Source: Micromussa lordhowensis (lineage: Eukaryota > Cnidaria > Anthozoa > Scleractinia > Lobophylliidae). Taken from it: a DNA stretch of 64,000 nucleotides. The stretch is taken from assembly GCA_964020085.1 (NCBI GenBank), contig OZ026595.1:827001-891000 (forward strand), in the 5' to 3' direction. Below the pieces are notes generated by a model. It did not search any database. It saw only the letters and a program-made list of their open reading frames with translations, and was not told where the DNA came from. The translations under genes and the position numbers were made by a program. Of this stretch, positions 40,857 to 52,950 are shown one piece after another; position 1 is the first letter of the stretch, and every line of letters starts with the position of its first letter.

Positions 40857-42464
40857 GCGTGTTTACTGAAACCGTAGCCAGACAATGAAAGCCAATCAGA
40901 TGGCAGAACTGAAACAATAGATTCCAACATTTTCAAATCCAGCCAATCAAATGTCCTATTTTCAAATCCAGCCAATCAAATGTCCAGTACAGAACAATGA
41001 AATCTCAACTTGTTCGTGGTGATGCTAACGCGACTACAGTGTCGCTTAATAAATTGTCAAGCTCAAACCGTTGGTACTTTTTCGCGAGCTGGCGGGTTTG
41101 AGAAGAATTGAATTATATGCTGCACGTTCTATGGGGTCGTTGGTTGGTTTAGAAAATACATGAAAAGAAAAACTGTGAACGGGCGTCGATAAAACAAGGA
41201 AATGGAACATTCCAGAACATTCCGGAACATCAAATAATTATTATAATTATGAGAAAAAATACTTAAAATAGCCAAAAAAGAGAAATACATGAAATTAATA
41301 ATAATAATCAGCTGTTATTAGTTTCATATATGTATAGAATTAAATAAATAAATAACCAAGAAAGAGAAATGCATAAAAAATAATAAACAAAAACAAACTG
41401 GTATCAGCTCCGAATACACAAAAAATGCCATTGCCTGCAATGAGTGAAGGTTCTCAACTTTATCTTTTAAGTAGCAATGTCGGAAGGGAATACTCTAGCT
41501 ATCCACACTTATTCATTACTGCCAGTTGTTCGCATTCAGATAAATCACGTGACGGCCCCTTATTTTTCCGCGTTGCTGGTTTCGTTGCTGTCTTGATCAT
41601 GGCGAGGGAAATCTGGGGAGAGTACCTGTCTCCAGGGTAGTAGGGACAGGCTGTAATCTAGTTAGATTTCGTCCTTCGTAATAAGCCAAGATGGTGGCAT
41701 TCGAACTTTTTAATCAGACCGAAAAATAAGGGGCTGTAAACAGTCTACATCAATTCTGGTTTCTTAATTCAATTATCTACGTCAAAGATATGCGTATACT
41801 TGTTTTCCCATGGCTTTTGAATGCAGAATGTTCCATGTTTCTGCTTTTATGAACGCTTGGGTTCGAGTTTAGAAGAAACCCTTCAAATGGTCTCTGAGCA
41901 GTTTCGCATGTGCGCAGGTTCAAAATGTACGAATTGGAAAGAGATTATTTCATGTAACTGAAATAAGCTGAAAGCACACTTCGAGCAGGTTAATTGAAAA
42001 ATTAACTTGAAACAAAAATGGACTTGTAAACTTGAATTCTTTGATCAAAATATCTTTGTTCGAATTTTCCATCCAGGGGAGGTTCCTATGACACCATCGT
42101 CTTTTGTTTTTGTCTGAATGATTTTACACGCTGAGGCTTTGATAGTACAAAAAAATTCCTTTGAAGAAGTTATTACCTAGAAAGGGAGCTCAAACTCAGA
42201 AACGTACAGCTGTTGAGACAGTGAACGCGTTAGCTTTTCCGAGAACTGCGTGGTGAATTTCAAGGTCGGCTGCATTAATGACAACCGATCTAAAGTAAAG
42301 TAACACAATGTCGCGTAAGCATCACAACGAACAAGTTGAGATTTCATTGTTTTATAGCGAACATTTGATTGGCTGGATTTGAAAATGTTTGAATCTGTTG
42401 TTTAAGTTCTGCCATCTGATTGGTTTTCATTGTCTGGGTGGCCTCGGTTTCAGTAAACGCACTC
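40857..42464. mobile_element. Long-TIR element (GCGTTTACTGAAACCG ends) within the first copy
   Basis: The left arm (about 40857-41060) and right arm (about 42280-42464) are inverted imperfect copies sharing ACAATGAAA-CCAATCAGATGGCAGAA and CAAATCCAGCCAATCAAATG words. The left arm contains a 33-bp tandem duplication (TTTTCAAATCCAGCCAATCAAATG). No transposase ORF. Only the first ~50 bp survive in the second copy. Confidence 0.6.
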
Positions 42465-42759
42465 TAAATTAAATAAATAATTTTTATTAAAATTCAATGT
42501 AATTCATAAACCCAATAGCCCATTCCGAGCTGCCTCGCTTTCAAAGCGAGGCCTGGTGCACAAACATTCATATGAAAATGAGTTGAATATTCCTATGAAT
42601 GAAATCTCATTTTAACGTATAAAAGAATGGGCACCAAGGGGATGTCGGAAATGGCCTGTTTAGGCCATTTCCCATGGCATTTGATACTTTCTACGATGAC
42701 CATTAGCGTACTACTATGAACTTGTCTTACTTGTATAATATAAAATTAACAAACAAATG

Positions 42760-42918
42760 CTATCTGGGCGTTATGGTCCCCTCTGTGGGTTCTCTGGACA
42801 CTCCTTCAACTATATCCCACTTCTGTCTATCTGCTTTCATCAGTGTGTTAAATGCAATAGAGCCAATAAGATAGAATAAAAATGTTATCCAAAAAACTGT
42901 ACGCCATTCCGCTGCTGT
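42760..42918 (-). pseudogene. Duplicated terminal exon of the SLC17-like gene
   Basis: It encodes the same last transporter segment and C terminus as 44068-44226, with acceptor and stop intact (TAAEWRTVFWITFLFY ... ITPR). It lies downstream of the functional last exon, so a transcript would normally stop before reaching it, though alternative splicing to it is conceivable. Confidence 0.75.
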
Positions 42919-43081
42919 CTGAAAAGAAAGAAATGAAAAGAAAAGCAATGTTTCGTTTAAACTTAGATAATTTCCAACCTCGATGTGTTCAAAAAAATGT
43001 TTGCTTCTGATGTTTCCAAGTTTGTACAGCTTAGCTAAAATATGAAGAACTTGGATCAGTCATCACAAAGTCTTTTGCTGT

Positions 43082-43136
43082 ATGTTTTGAAACAGCTGGG
43101 CAATTAATGATTAATTGCCCAGCTGTTTCAAAACAT
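43082..43136. repeat. Perfect 55-base hairpin
   Basis: 27-bp exact arms (ATGTTTTGAAACAGCTGGGC...) with a single-base loop. The second copy is at 44389-44443, in the last intron of the SLC17-like gene. Confidence 0.85.
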
Positions 43137-43193
43137 GCAAATTCATTCAAGTATCTTACGTAAGATGGAATTTTTTACATCGCTTATCACTTA

Positions 43194-44494
43194 TTGTTTA
43201 GAGGTTTTCTCGACTCTTTTTTTCCTTTTGCATTGCATAAAGGAACTCTAGCAAATAAAGTGAAATATGCCCTTTTCATTTTCAGTTAGCCAACATTATG
43301 AATTAATTCCTTGGCGATACTTAACTTGAAAAATATTACAAATCGATTCAAACAAAAGCTACTTCCTATTAAATGTAAACTAGCCTTTATGCTAAGAAAT
43401 GAAGCCCCTATTTTGACAGATTTTTCATTAACTTGTATAGCGAGCCCGGCGAGATGATAACAGGGGTTGTTTTACAACCAAGTAATATAAAAATCTGCAA
43501 GGTATGCCATTTTAAACCGAATAAAACAGAAAGTAGGTTTTTTTAAAGCTAAAACATGGGAAAGCATTGTTTTTTAACTGACTAACACATGTTAACACAA
43601 ACGTTATCAGAGGCATCGCTCTCCGATTTCACCTGGCACAGGAAGCTCTAGTTTTATATAATTATCTTTCCCTATCAAATTTGTTTATATTTAATATATA
43701 CAAAGTATACGTGAGGTATACAAAATTCTCTTTTGCCAAATGTGATCCAATTAGTTATATTTACCAAGCCTCCTTGTTATAAAATATCCCTCTCCTTTCT
43801 TCATTTATGCAAGATGTAATTATTTTGAGGCACAGTGATTACAATGCGTTTACTGAAACCGTAGCCAGACAATGAAAGCCAATCAGATGGCAGAATATTC
43901 CTATGAATGAAATCTCATTTTAACGTATAAAAGAATGGGCACCAAGGGGATGTCGGAAATGGCCTGTTTAGGCCATTTCCCATGGCATTTGATACTTTCT
44001 ACGATGACCATTAGCGTACTACTATGAACTTGTCTTACTTGTATAATATAAAATTAACAAACAAATGCTATCTGGGCGTTATGGTCCCCTCTGTGGGTTC
44101 TCTGGACACTCCTTCAACTATATCCCACTTCTGTCTATCTGCTTTCATCAGTGTGTTAAATGCAATAGAGCCAATAAGATAGAATAAAAATGTTATCCAA
44201 AAAACTGTACGCCATTCCGCTGCTGTCTGAAAAGAAAGAAATGAAAAGAAAAGCAATGTTTCGTTTAAACTTAGATAATTTCCAACCTCGATGTGTTCAA
44301 AAAAATGTTTGCTTCTGATGTTTCCAAGTTTGTACAGCTTAGCTAAAATATGAAGAACTTGGATAGTCATCACAAAGTCTTTTGCTGTATGTTTTGAAAC
44401 AGCTGGGCAATTAATGATTAATTGCCCAGCTGTTTCAAAACATGCAAATTCATTCAAGTATCTTACGTAAGATGGAATTTTTTACATCGCTTAT
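43194..44494. repeat. Second copy of the duplication, with internal deletion
   Basis: It joins the 40205-40906-like part directly to the 42588-43187-like part, lacking about 1.68 kb present in the first copy. The join shares GAA with both sides, consistent with a microhomology deletion. Confidence 0.85.
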
Positions 44495-47400
44495 TTTACG
44501 GGTCAAACAGTTGTCCATTGTAGCAGAAGACCAGATTATCAAATAAAAAGTCACTGTCCATTATCGTATTGCACGCCATTTTCCACTTAACTGAATTTTA
44601 CAATTTTAGAAGAATATTTGTGCACACGTATATTTGAGAATTTCCAGAGTCTGTTCAACTTTCTGTGTAGGACTATATAGGACACTTGTGGCATTTCACT
44701 TCTGTTATTTTTTTGAAATCACGAAACCCATTAATGTGAAATCGAGAAAACATTCGCTATCGACTCTAGAAAATGCGTTCATCATAAGTAAGAAAACCTA
44801 ACCCTAACCCTTACCCAAAATAAAAAGGTTGTTAAAATCTTTAAAAACGCCTGATTCCAATGCCCCGAAACATTAGAATCAGCTTTTGCAAGAGGAAAGG
44901 TTGACAATGGTACCTTACGATGAGTGATAAACCCAACTAACATAGGGCTAAGGAACCCTGCTGTATTACTAGCAGCGTTGACAATTCCCATGACAACAGA
45001 GGCGTTCCGTGGCGCGATATCTAACATGTTAACTTGGAAGCCTGCGTATACCGTGCCAGCGGCAGCCCCCGCCACGCACATACAACCAATAACGGCATCA
45101 GGTTTTTTGAAATATCCTGCCATTAAAATGAACAGGCCAGCAGTGAGTGCACCTACAAGAACAATGAAAAGATGAATGTGTAGGTTTAAAAAACTCACTT
45201 AAAAAATTGGAACAAAATTGCAAGTTGTAATGGTAAACGATATGGAAATATGAAAATTCCTTTTTTGGCAGAATGGAGCCTCGATGACACAGTCTTAGTA
45301 TAAAGTTCTTATTTATTTTGTATTTCTAACGCTCAGGTGCTTAAACTATGGATGATAAACAATATATTTAAATCTGCGTAATGTGATCCGTCCCGTAACA
45401 AAGGGCAGCGTTATCGAGTGGTTGGGGTTAGAGAGCAAGGACTTCTCCTCGGTAGTCTCAGTTGTAACGTAAATGTTCAATTCTCTCTATGAGATTTGCC
45501 TGCAGGGAAACATAGTAATTGTATTCATCAAGACAACTATCCAGTCCGAGATGATAAATACGCCTACCATGATTCCCTGCAGCCGCATCTCATAGAGAGA
45601 ATCACCCATTCTAGAACACCTGATCATTTGGTTATCCTTCTGCCAATTACAGCTACTTAGGATAGTATTCGACTAGAAATCCATCCCTCAACGGGCCACC
45701 ATACCACAGGTAGGTAGCATAAATGAACAGGAAATTAAAATTTGTTCCAACCAACAGAAAGTGGCCGAATAAGGATACGCTCGTGGTTTAAAGAACGAGT
45801 CCAGCTTCTAACATCGAAAGCAAACCTTGTGTTAATAACTTTCCCTGCCATTTACATTTATACAGCACATTTAGTTGAGAATGTCTCATCGTTGTGCCTC
45901 GAAGACTCATTAGAGGAATAAGGTGCATTTATAAACCTGTTTTACCTGCTGTGTAGTACACGCGTCTCACTGTCTTAGTAGAAAGAATATTTCGCCTAAG
46001 AAGATCAGCGGTGACACCCGCAATGGGACAGGACAGAGACTTGAAAACAAACGGTGCAGCCGCTGCAAATCCCATCTGGAAAGAAACGTGAAAAAGGAGT
46101 TTATTAAAGATAGATGCGATATTTTCAACTTACTAATCTTAAGATTTTATAACATGCCATAGAAAATACAGAGATAATACAAGTGAGTCGTGGGATATTT
46201 CATGGTACACCACTCGAAAGCGTTGCATAACTACAGTGTATATACTGAGCTTTTTGACCTCTCACAGAGATCTTATGCCGAGAACCTAATCAGACATAAA
46301 AAATGAAACTAACCTTACAACCTTATGATATTATCTGGCGTTTACTTTTGATTAACAAAGATGAACAAATAAACGTACTTACAAACTACAGAGGTCACAA
46401 ATGATCGTGAAAAGTTGTAACCTTCCATCGACGAACGTTTGTATATTAAGCAGATATCAAGGAAAATTGTAGCTAATTTTACCCACCGCTGCAACTTCGT
46501 AGTGTAGAATATCCATTAAAAATAAAGGAACACAAATAAGTAGCACGTATAAGCCCCAATCGGAGGCAAACGCAGCCACAATGATGCCCCAGACAGGTCC
46601 TGACGTGATGATGGACTTCCATGGGACTACACCCTTAGTTACCTGCAGGAAATAGATTTTCTGAATGTTAAAAAAAATTCAGTCTGATGGAAAGTGGTAT
46701 GTGGAAGTATTTTAAATTATGTTGCACCTAGGTGTGTATGATTCAGATGAAAGGAAATCGCATAAAATGTCTTGTTCATGAAAGTACATCAACCGAGCAA
46801 GCATGTTTAGAAAGGCCTGAATATTTTACATAATAACTACAAATATGATTTTAACGGGAGTCTGAGAGTTAACGAGCATCTATATAACGAAGTCCTTCGT
46901 ATAACGAACGATTTTCTTTGTTCCAGTAATAGTAATACAACGAAATCTCGTTATAGCGAACATATTTGGCAAATCCCTTGGCCCTTCGTTATATCGAGGT
47001 TCTCTGTGTAAGTTATTAGTTTAGATTGACAGGTAAAGACAATTTCTGAATTTCTTACTTACTCTGTCTCATTTTGTCAGACTACAAGGTCCTTCAAAGA
47101 CAAAAGTGTTTTTCGGGTACCTTTGTAACCTTACCTCATCCATATTAATAGCACTCAGCTCAATATAAGATCGTTCATCTTCCGTTATAGTTGGATGAAC
47201 AGACGGCGTCTCAAACGCCAATACATACCACGCCACATACCACAGGATGCCAAACACTCCTGTTTAGAAATTGTAAAGCGAGAACAATAGCTTCAATTAA
47301 AGTAGCAAGCACAACTCCCTGCAATTTTCTTGGGTGAAATATTAATAAAAGGACCGATTAGCTTACACCTCACACAAAAACAACAACAACAATATCTCCT

Positions 47401-49680
47401 CAATATTAATATAAATATTATGACATATTTGGTTTATTTTAATATATTTAGTATGTTTTCGATGAGGTAACTGTTATAATTTAATGAGACTGGAGGCTAA
47501 ATGAACCGTTTGGTTTTCGAATTAGCCTCCAGCCTAGCTATGTCTAGTAAGGAAGAATTTGCAGTTTACAGTTTGGTTTAAGGGAGAAAAAGGAAATAAA
47601 GTTAGCTAATTTGGGTATTGGTCTGACGATAAATATTGGTTTTGTTTTTGAAAAAGCAAATACGCTAAGTTCTTTGAAATGGGTTGGAAGTTCTTTCCAA
47701 AGATCTATTACCTGAAAAGAAAACAGATCTTTTCAACTAATGCAATAAGACCTTAAAGTTGAATTTCTCTCACAAACGGTCAGCAGTCCTTTGCTAAAGA
47801 TAACTAATTTGGGAAGAATACACCGCTAAAGTAAGTAATTGAAATCTTTAAAAAAAAAATCAAAAAAACTAATTTTGTGAGCTATGACTCTTACCAAAGG
47901 AGTAGAACACCGCTGGCCAGCCGCCATCAAAATCATATCTTGTCAGCAAACCTGAAATTGGCATCGTTACTATACTTCCAATTGTGCAACCTGAAAAAAC
48001 AAATTCATATTCAGAATAGTCACTTAATTTAAGTTTATAAACTTCTACGATTTCCTTGCACAAGCAGCAAGTTGTTCTCCTGATATTACTCCAGCGTTGC
48101 TTGAGCCCTTGTATTTTACACTCTGACTGAATTTTTTACAAAAGTGATTGGTATGTTTTAATTTATACCACGTTTTTAGAAAAATTCAATTTGGGAAAAT
48201 GTGTTAACAGGCCAAACGTAATCAAATCCTTGGCAAAGCAAAAAATATCGTTTGGGATGTAGGTGAAACAAGACGAGTTTGTCAGTAGAAGCCAATTCAA
48301 CGATTACGCTATATCTTTTAAACCAAGTTTCCAAAGTCAATCCCACAGTGATAAAGATTTGTTTGCTTAAACATGTGATTGACCAGGAAGATACGAAAGG
48401 AATACCTGTAACTGCAATGCTAACCAAAGTAGTTCGTTCCATGCTGGGCGCCCATTTACTCCAGATGGCGTGGTTACAAGGAAACAACTCTCCCTTAGAA
48501 TGAAAATTTTATTGTTAATGCAAAGCATCCACCAAGGTTGATTTTTTAATTGCATTGGACGTTTTTCTAGTAAGAATAGGAACCTTAAGCTAAGCACGAC
48601 GGCAACGGCAACGAGAACGCCATCAAACAAAAGGCTTAATGAACAGACAATGGCTTGCACGTGCGTTATAGATCTTTGTACATCTCTTTACCATTTTCTG
48701 CTAAACAAGAACGTGGAATGACCAAGTTTTGCGTGGTCTGAGAAACGCAACGCATTTGGAATAGAACGTTGTCATTGCATATTAAGCCTGAGCACATATT
48801 TTATCCATTGGCACACTGAAAAGATCTAGACATTTGTGAATTTTGCTGGTAAAATATAAATTCATTTGTGACTAGGCCTTTCTCAGGCCCCCTTACAGCA
48901 CATCACAGAAGCTGTATGCTCACCAGTACCAGGCCCTCTCCAACTCTTACTATTATTAACAGTACTACGCTTGTTCTGGACGCCACAGGCGTTAGTAATG
49001 TCAATATTGAAGCTATCAACACCGCCAGACCAAACAAACGCGTTCCTCCTACTTTGAGGGCAAGCCAACCACCAGGGATCTGTAACGCAACGTAACCGTA
49101 ATAAAACGATCCCAGGACCACACCTAAAATATAGAATGAAGTAAATGCACCAGTAAACACAGGAGTAAGGTACTGTACACGTGATTACTGGTCCCTTGGG
49201 AAACAGTTAGCTTTGTTTTCTCCAGAATCTCGATCGAGGGAAAACAAAACTTATTATTTCCCAATTGAGCACTTTTAAGTGGTTTGTTTAATAAGACAGG
49301 AAAAATTACCCTCAAGCCAAAGTAACTTCTGGTTTGTGGGAGAGAAGGCAACAATGGCTTAAATTCTGCCAACCGGGAGACATTGAGATTTTGCCATAAC
49401 CACGTGACCAGAAATCAACCAAACAGAGCGCGCGTTAGGTCCGGCCATGTAGCAATATTTCTTGTCTACATCTTCTGCAAGGCTCAGTTCATGGGTTCAA
49501 TACCTTCGTACACTGATAACTTACATTAGTACCGAAAATATAATTTCACAACGATTCTAAATCTTACCTTGCAGTTTTGAGCTCCACTTAAATTCCGCTT
49601 CCTAAGAGAAATGCGCAAAGAATTCATCTCATTATATGGCTAGCTCCGCGAGCGGGCAAGATGAATCAAATCGTGCACTG

Positions 49681-49711
<31 letters not shown>

Positions 49712-51658
49712 CATCTTGCCCGCTCGGGACTACCCGCCTTGTCCCGCAAGAAAAATTTCCCTAAAAGCCATATAATAAATCCTTTATTGACCAAGCTTGT
49801 TCGGTCAAGATGACTTAATATTGGCCTCGTTCTTTTTTTGCGTGTTTATGGACCTCGACTCCGTCTCGGTCCATAAACACGCAAAAGAAGAACTCGGCCA
49901 ATATATCTTGACCTCACACTTGGTCAAAATAACCCATACATACAACATGAATGACCTTTTACTTTATATACTTTGTCTTGATACAAAAGGAGAAGGATTT
50001 GAAAAAGAACTGACAGGTTGCCACTCTAATAATAAAAAACGAAAGCAATTCATCCTAACGCTGCGGTTGCTACTTGGTCAGCCAATATCCAATTTACTAT
50101 AAGAATTTCGTATTTTTGTTTAGACCTTTACTAAGTTCGAGAGATAAGCAGCAATTTTTTTCCTGCAGTTAACAATTATTCACTGAACAGAGCTGAACAA
50201 ATAGTGGGCAATAATCTCCTCGTCGGTAACCGAAGCAAGACGGAAAGACATTTTGTTTTTCTTAGCCTGCTAGGAGGTGAATAGCACTTCAGTAAGCACC
50301 TCCGAGTTAACTAATCAGAATGCGAGAAAAGCACTCTTCACTTGTATTGATTATATCAATATAGAGGGTCTATTATAGGAGCATTCCGCAAACCACCATT
50401 TTTTGTTCCTTCAAAATCGCAGACTGCTTTCGGTTTCTCCTTAAAACCGAAATTCATAACCGATCTTCCTTTACCAGTACGTAACAAATTCTTTACGATA
50501 TTTTAGCTCAGTATTCGTATTTCTCGTCACAAACACCACAAGATCTTAAGAACAGAACAAATTGTTTCTAACTCCATTCAGTAACAGCGAACAAAAGTTT
50601 TTGGCTTCTAATAGACTGTTCATAAACACAAAGATTGCTCGAGATGCTTCTAACGAAGCGTAAAAGTACAAGTTTTGAAGGCCCTCTTTTGAGGCTCTTA
50701 ACTCTTTTTGAATGACTGCCACAAAAACACGCAAAAACCGAAAACCGCGAGCTAAATTTATGATTTCACACAGTCGTGTTCTTAAACGTAGCCGCCAGAT
50801 AAATTTGAATGTACCCGCAAAACCGGCACTTAAAATTGGCTCAAACCGCCAGAGCATAACAGCCCCTTAAAATATTGTTAGCAGGCAGGTGATATCCCCT
50901 TTGTTGATAGTTAAACTTGTCATAACAGTTGTGAATCCACAAAGAACACGCTGAGTGGATCAACCGGTTATTTTGGCACAGTATCTCATACCATCAATGA
51001 ACCGATATCGATTTCTTAATAAAACTGACTTCAGTTCATCAAACTGATGTTGAATCTGATGTTGAAAATTGGTTTAATTGTACGTCGTTAGTAAAAGTCG
51101 GACTTAAAATCAAAGCCTAATTTAAAGACTCCGTTTTAAAATATCAAAAGTCATTATGGTCAAGCTATTGTTTAAAAGCTACTCTTTAAGTTTACCTTTG
51201 CAAGGGTAAGATCTGTGAATACAAAATGAATTTTAATACGTTTTTAATTCTAGTTCACTGGACAACGCAAACAAACGAATTCTGGCATAATTTACATTTA
51301 GCTCTCCATAAGAAACATATGTTTCAATAATCCAACGCAGGTTACCATTTTGATGTGTTCCTAGTAAATGATCTCCAGCTTATAATACAATACAAAACAA
51401 TACAATAGCTTGCGGGAAATTATCAACTACTTTATAGATCGATAATAACATTTCATGAATTAGCTGCTTAACAGAGATTAAAGGTAATTGCCTTACCTTA
51501 TCAGTTTCTACCCCATCAACAAGCACAGTGTGATTTTTGACCATTGCTCCGATGGCTACGTTTAAATTGGTCCGCAATGCGTACATGGTAAAGAAACCCC
51601 AGAACACCAATATGGACAGAACGTATCTCTTCGGAATTCCATTTGAACACATTGTCAT
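44068..51658 (-). CDS. SLC17-family anion transporter (sialin/VGLUT-like), ten exons
   Basis: Exons in transcript order: 51658-51497, 49601-49568, 49123-48924, 48493-48406, 47990-47895, 47259-47135, 46642-46487, 46075-45946, 45152-44914, 44226-44068. All phases fit, giving 462 residues, normal for SLC17. The family are 12-helix major facilitator proteins moving organic or inorganic anions across plasma, lysosomal or vesicle membranes (family knowledge). Seen: RYVLSILVFWGFF..YALRTNLNVAI in helix 1 followed by an NHT glycosylation site, [27 protein letters not shown] after helix 4, GGWPAVFY, PWKSIITSGPVW, HRKTAAEWRTVFWI near the end. Substrate cannot be told from sequence. The donor after exon 3 is taken as GTGAGC at 48923, matching the paralogue. 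Its last exon is duplicated downstream. Confidence 0.92.
45480..45602. repeat. Foldback MITE, ATTCTCTCTATGAGAT ends
   Basis: The left arm ATTCTCTCTATGAGATTTGC and right arm ...GCATCTCATAGAGAGAAT are inverted; inner CCTGCAGGGAA / TTCCCTGCAG also pair. In the intron between exons 8 and 9. Confidence 0.7.
46866..47010. repeat. Possible TIR repeat with CGTTATAACGA-like words
   Basis: GAGAGTTAACGAGCATCTATATAACGAAG on the left and CTTCGTTATATCGAGGTTCTC on the right are inverted relatives, typical of pogo/Tc-type non-autonomous elements. Within an SLC17 intron. Confidence 0.4.
49631..49777. repeat. MITE with TTATATGGCT ends and CGAGCGGGCAAGATGG palindrome
   Basis: Outer inverted ends TTATATGGCTAG / AAAAGCCATATAA, and an exact inner palindrome (49691-49728) of CCCGAGCGGGCAAGATGG. 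In SLC17 intron 1. Confidence 0.65.
49787..49926. repeat. Foldback, arms TTGACCAAG...TTTGCGTGTTTATGGACC
   Basis: About 60-bp imperfect arms meeting at a GAGACGGAGTCGAGG-like centre, in SLC17 intron 1. Confidence 0.7.
49927..51496. other. Rest of SLC17 intron 1
   Basis: No further exon fits between the first and second coding exons. A/T-rich, no clear repeat. Confidence 0.4.
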
Positions 51659-52950
51659 TCCTTTCGTTAAAGTCCTTAAAATAGATTAGACTCTTCGATA
51701 AATCTATTAACCGTGCCATTTCTTTCGCTGTAAGAATATTTACCAATGAAACAACGGACCGTTTCAAGATAAACAATTCTTATTAGTCTACACGTCTTAA
51801 AATCTGTCTGTTTCTTTCACAGTGCTCAATTTTCGATGACTGTTGCAAAGGTACGTTAAGAATATCAAATTTCTCATTATTAGGGACGTTAAACCAAGCT
51901 AGCGTTGGCACACAATTAAGACAAGCGACATACCTGCCTTTGACGATCGCTTCTTGCTGTCTTAGAGAATAAAAGCCGTGTTAAGATTATAAATTAAATA
52001 TCAGTTTGTCATATTTCAATAGCTAACCTAAAGAAAGGATTTATTTCTGAGAGTACTAATTGCACGAAAGTCTCATCTCGGTAGAGCAGTAGAAAATACA
52101 AAGTAACCGAGTTTAGAACACTTTAGAGTCATGAACGATAAGAACCTTTAAAGATTTCGCAGAAGAAATGCTAATTGTTTTCCGACTGTAACAGGTAACA
52201 GTGATTTTTTTTTAATATGACATAATCTTTGACAAAACTAAAGCACTGATTTGCTTATTTCAAATTTCGCGCTTTTCTCAATCTTGTGTCATTACGACTG
52301 TTGTAATTATAAAAAAAAAATATTTTGGGGAAAGTAACCTAGAATACAGGCGCTTTCCCTCCACTAAGCGATTCATTTTGCTAGCTTTTACAGAGAAGGT
52401 AGAGCTTTTATTTATTACAACTTTAATTAGTTTGATTACAGCAAATTTCTTATAAATTTTGAGTTGCTAAGCGAATTGTTATCATGTACCTCCCAACTCA
52501 GATACGTTTTCTGAATGTAGAAGAACGTGTCACGAGTTATGGGTCAAACCTCATTAGCTCCCTATGAAAACAACAACTTGAAGTTTCGACTCGCCCATGA
52601 TGAGATCGTGCACCTTGAAACCGCGGCAAATTGTGTACCAGCAGGCATCAATCAAATACCTTTTTCGTAGTTTTTTGTATTTTTGACTTGGAATGCATAA
52701 CAAAACACTTAATAAGTGGCTCCAAGGGAAACAATGAGTTCGCCTCTGGAAAACCCGGCGTTAGTCATATCTCCATTACCAAAATTGGTTCTTGTCCTTG
52801 GGGAATTACTGTTTTACTGTTTTTCGTGTATCCAAAAATGTCCTTTCAGGTTATCAAACTCGAGGCAATAGTACATAAGTATAGTCGGCGCCTGCAGTAA
52901 CGTAACGCACGAAGCAGATTCGTCATTCGTTATGCGTTATTCGTTATTCG
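51659..52950. other. Spacer between the two tandem SLC17 genes
   Basis: About 1.3 kb holding the promoter side of the upstream-read gene (44068-51658) and the 3' end of the other. GTTATTCGTTATTCGTCAT short direct repeats sit just after the stop codon of the second gene near 52925-52950. No extra gene. Confidence 0.45.

Larger units (their letters stand above)
40205..43187. repeat. First copy of a tandem segmental duplication
   Basis: 40205-40906 is nearly identical to 43194-43894, and 42588-43187 is nearly identical to 43895-44494. Differences are few single bases and 1-2 base indels. The unit includes the last exon of the upstream SLC17 gene, in this copy at 42760-42918. Confidence 0.88.

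Noticed and set aside
48924..48930. Earlier GTACTG donor for SLC17 exon 3
   Set aside because: The later GTGAGC donor matches the paralogue's GTAAGC, keeps the exon at 200 bp in both genes and fits the family spacing before the HAIWSKWAP motif.
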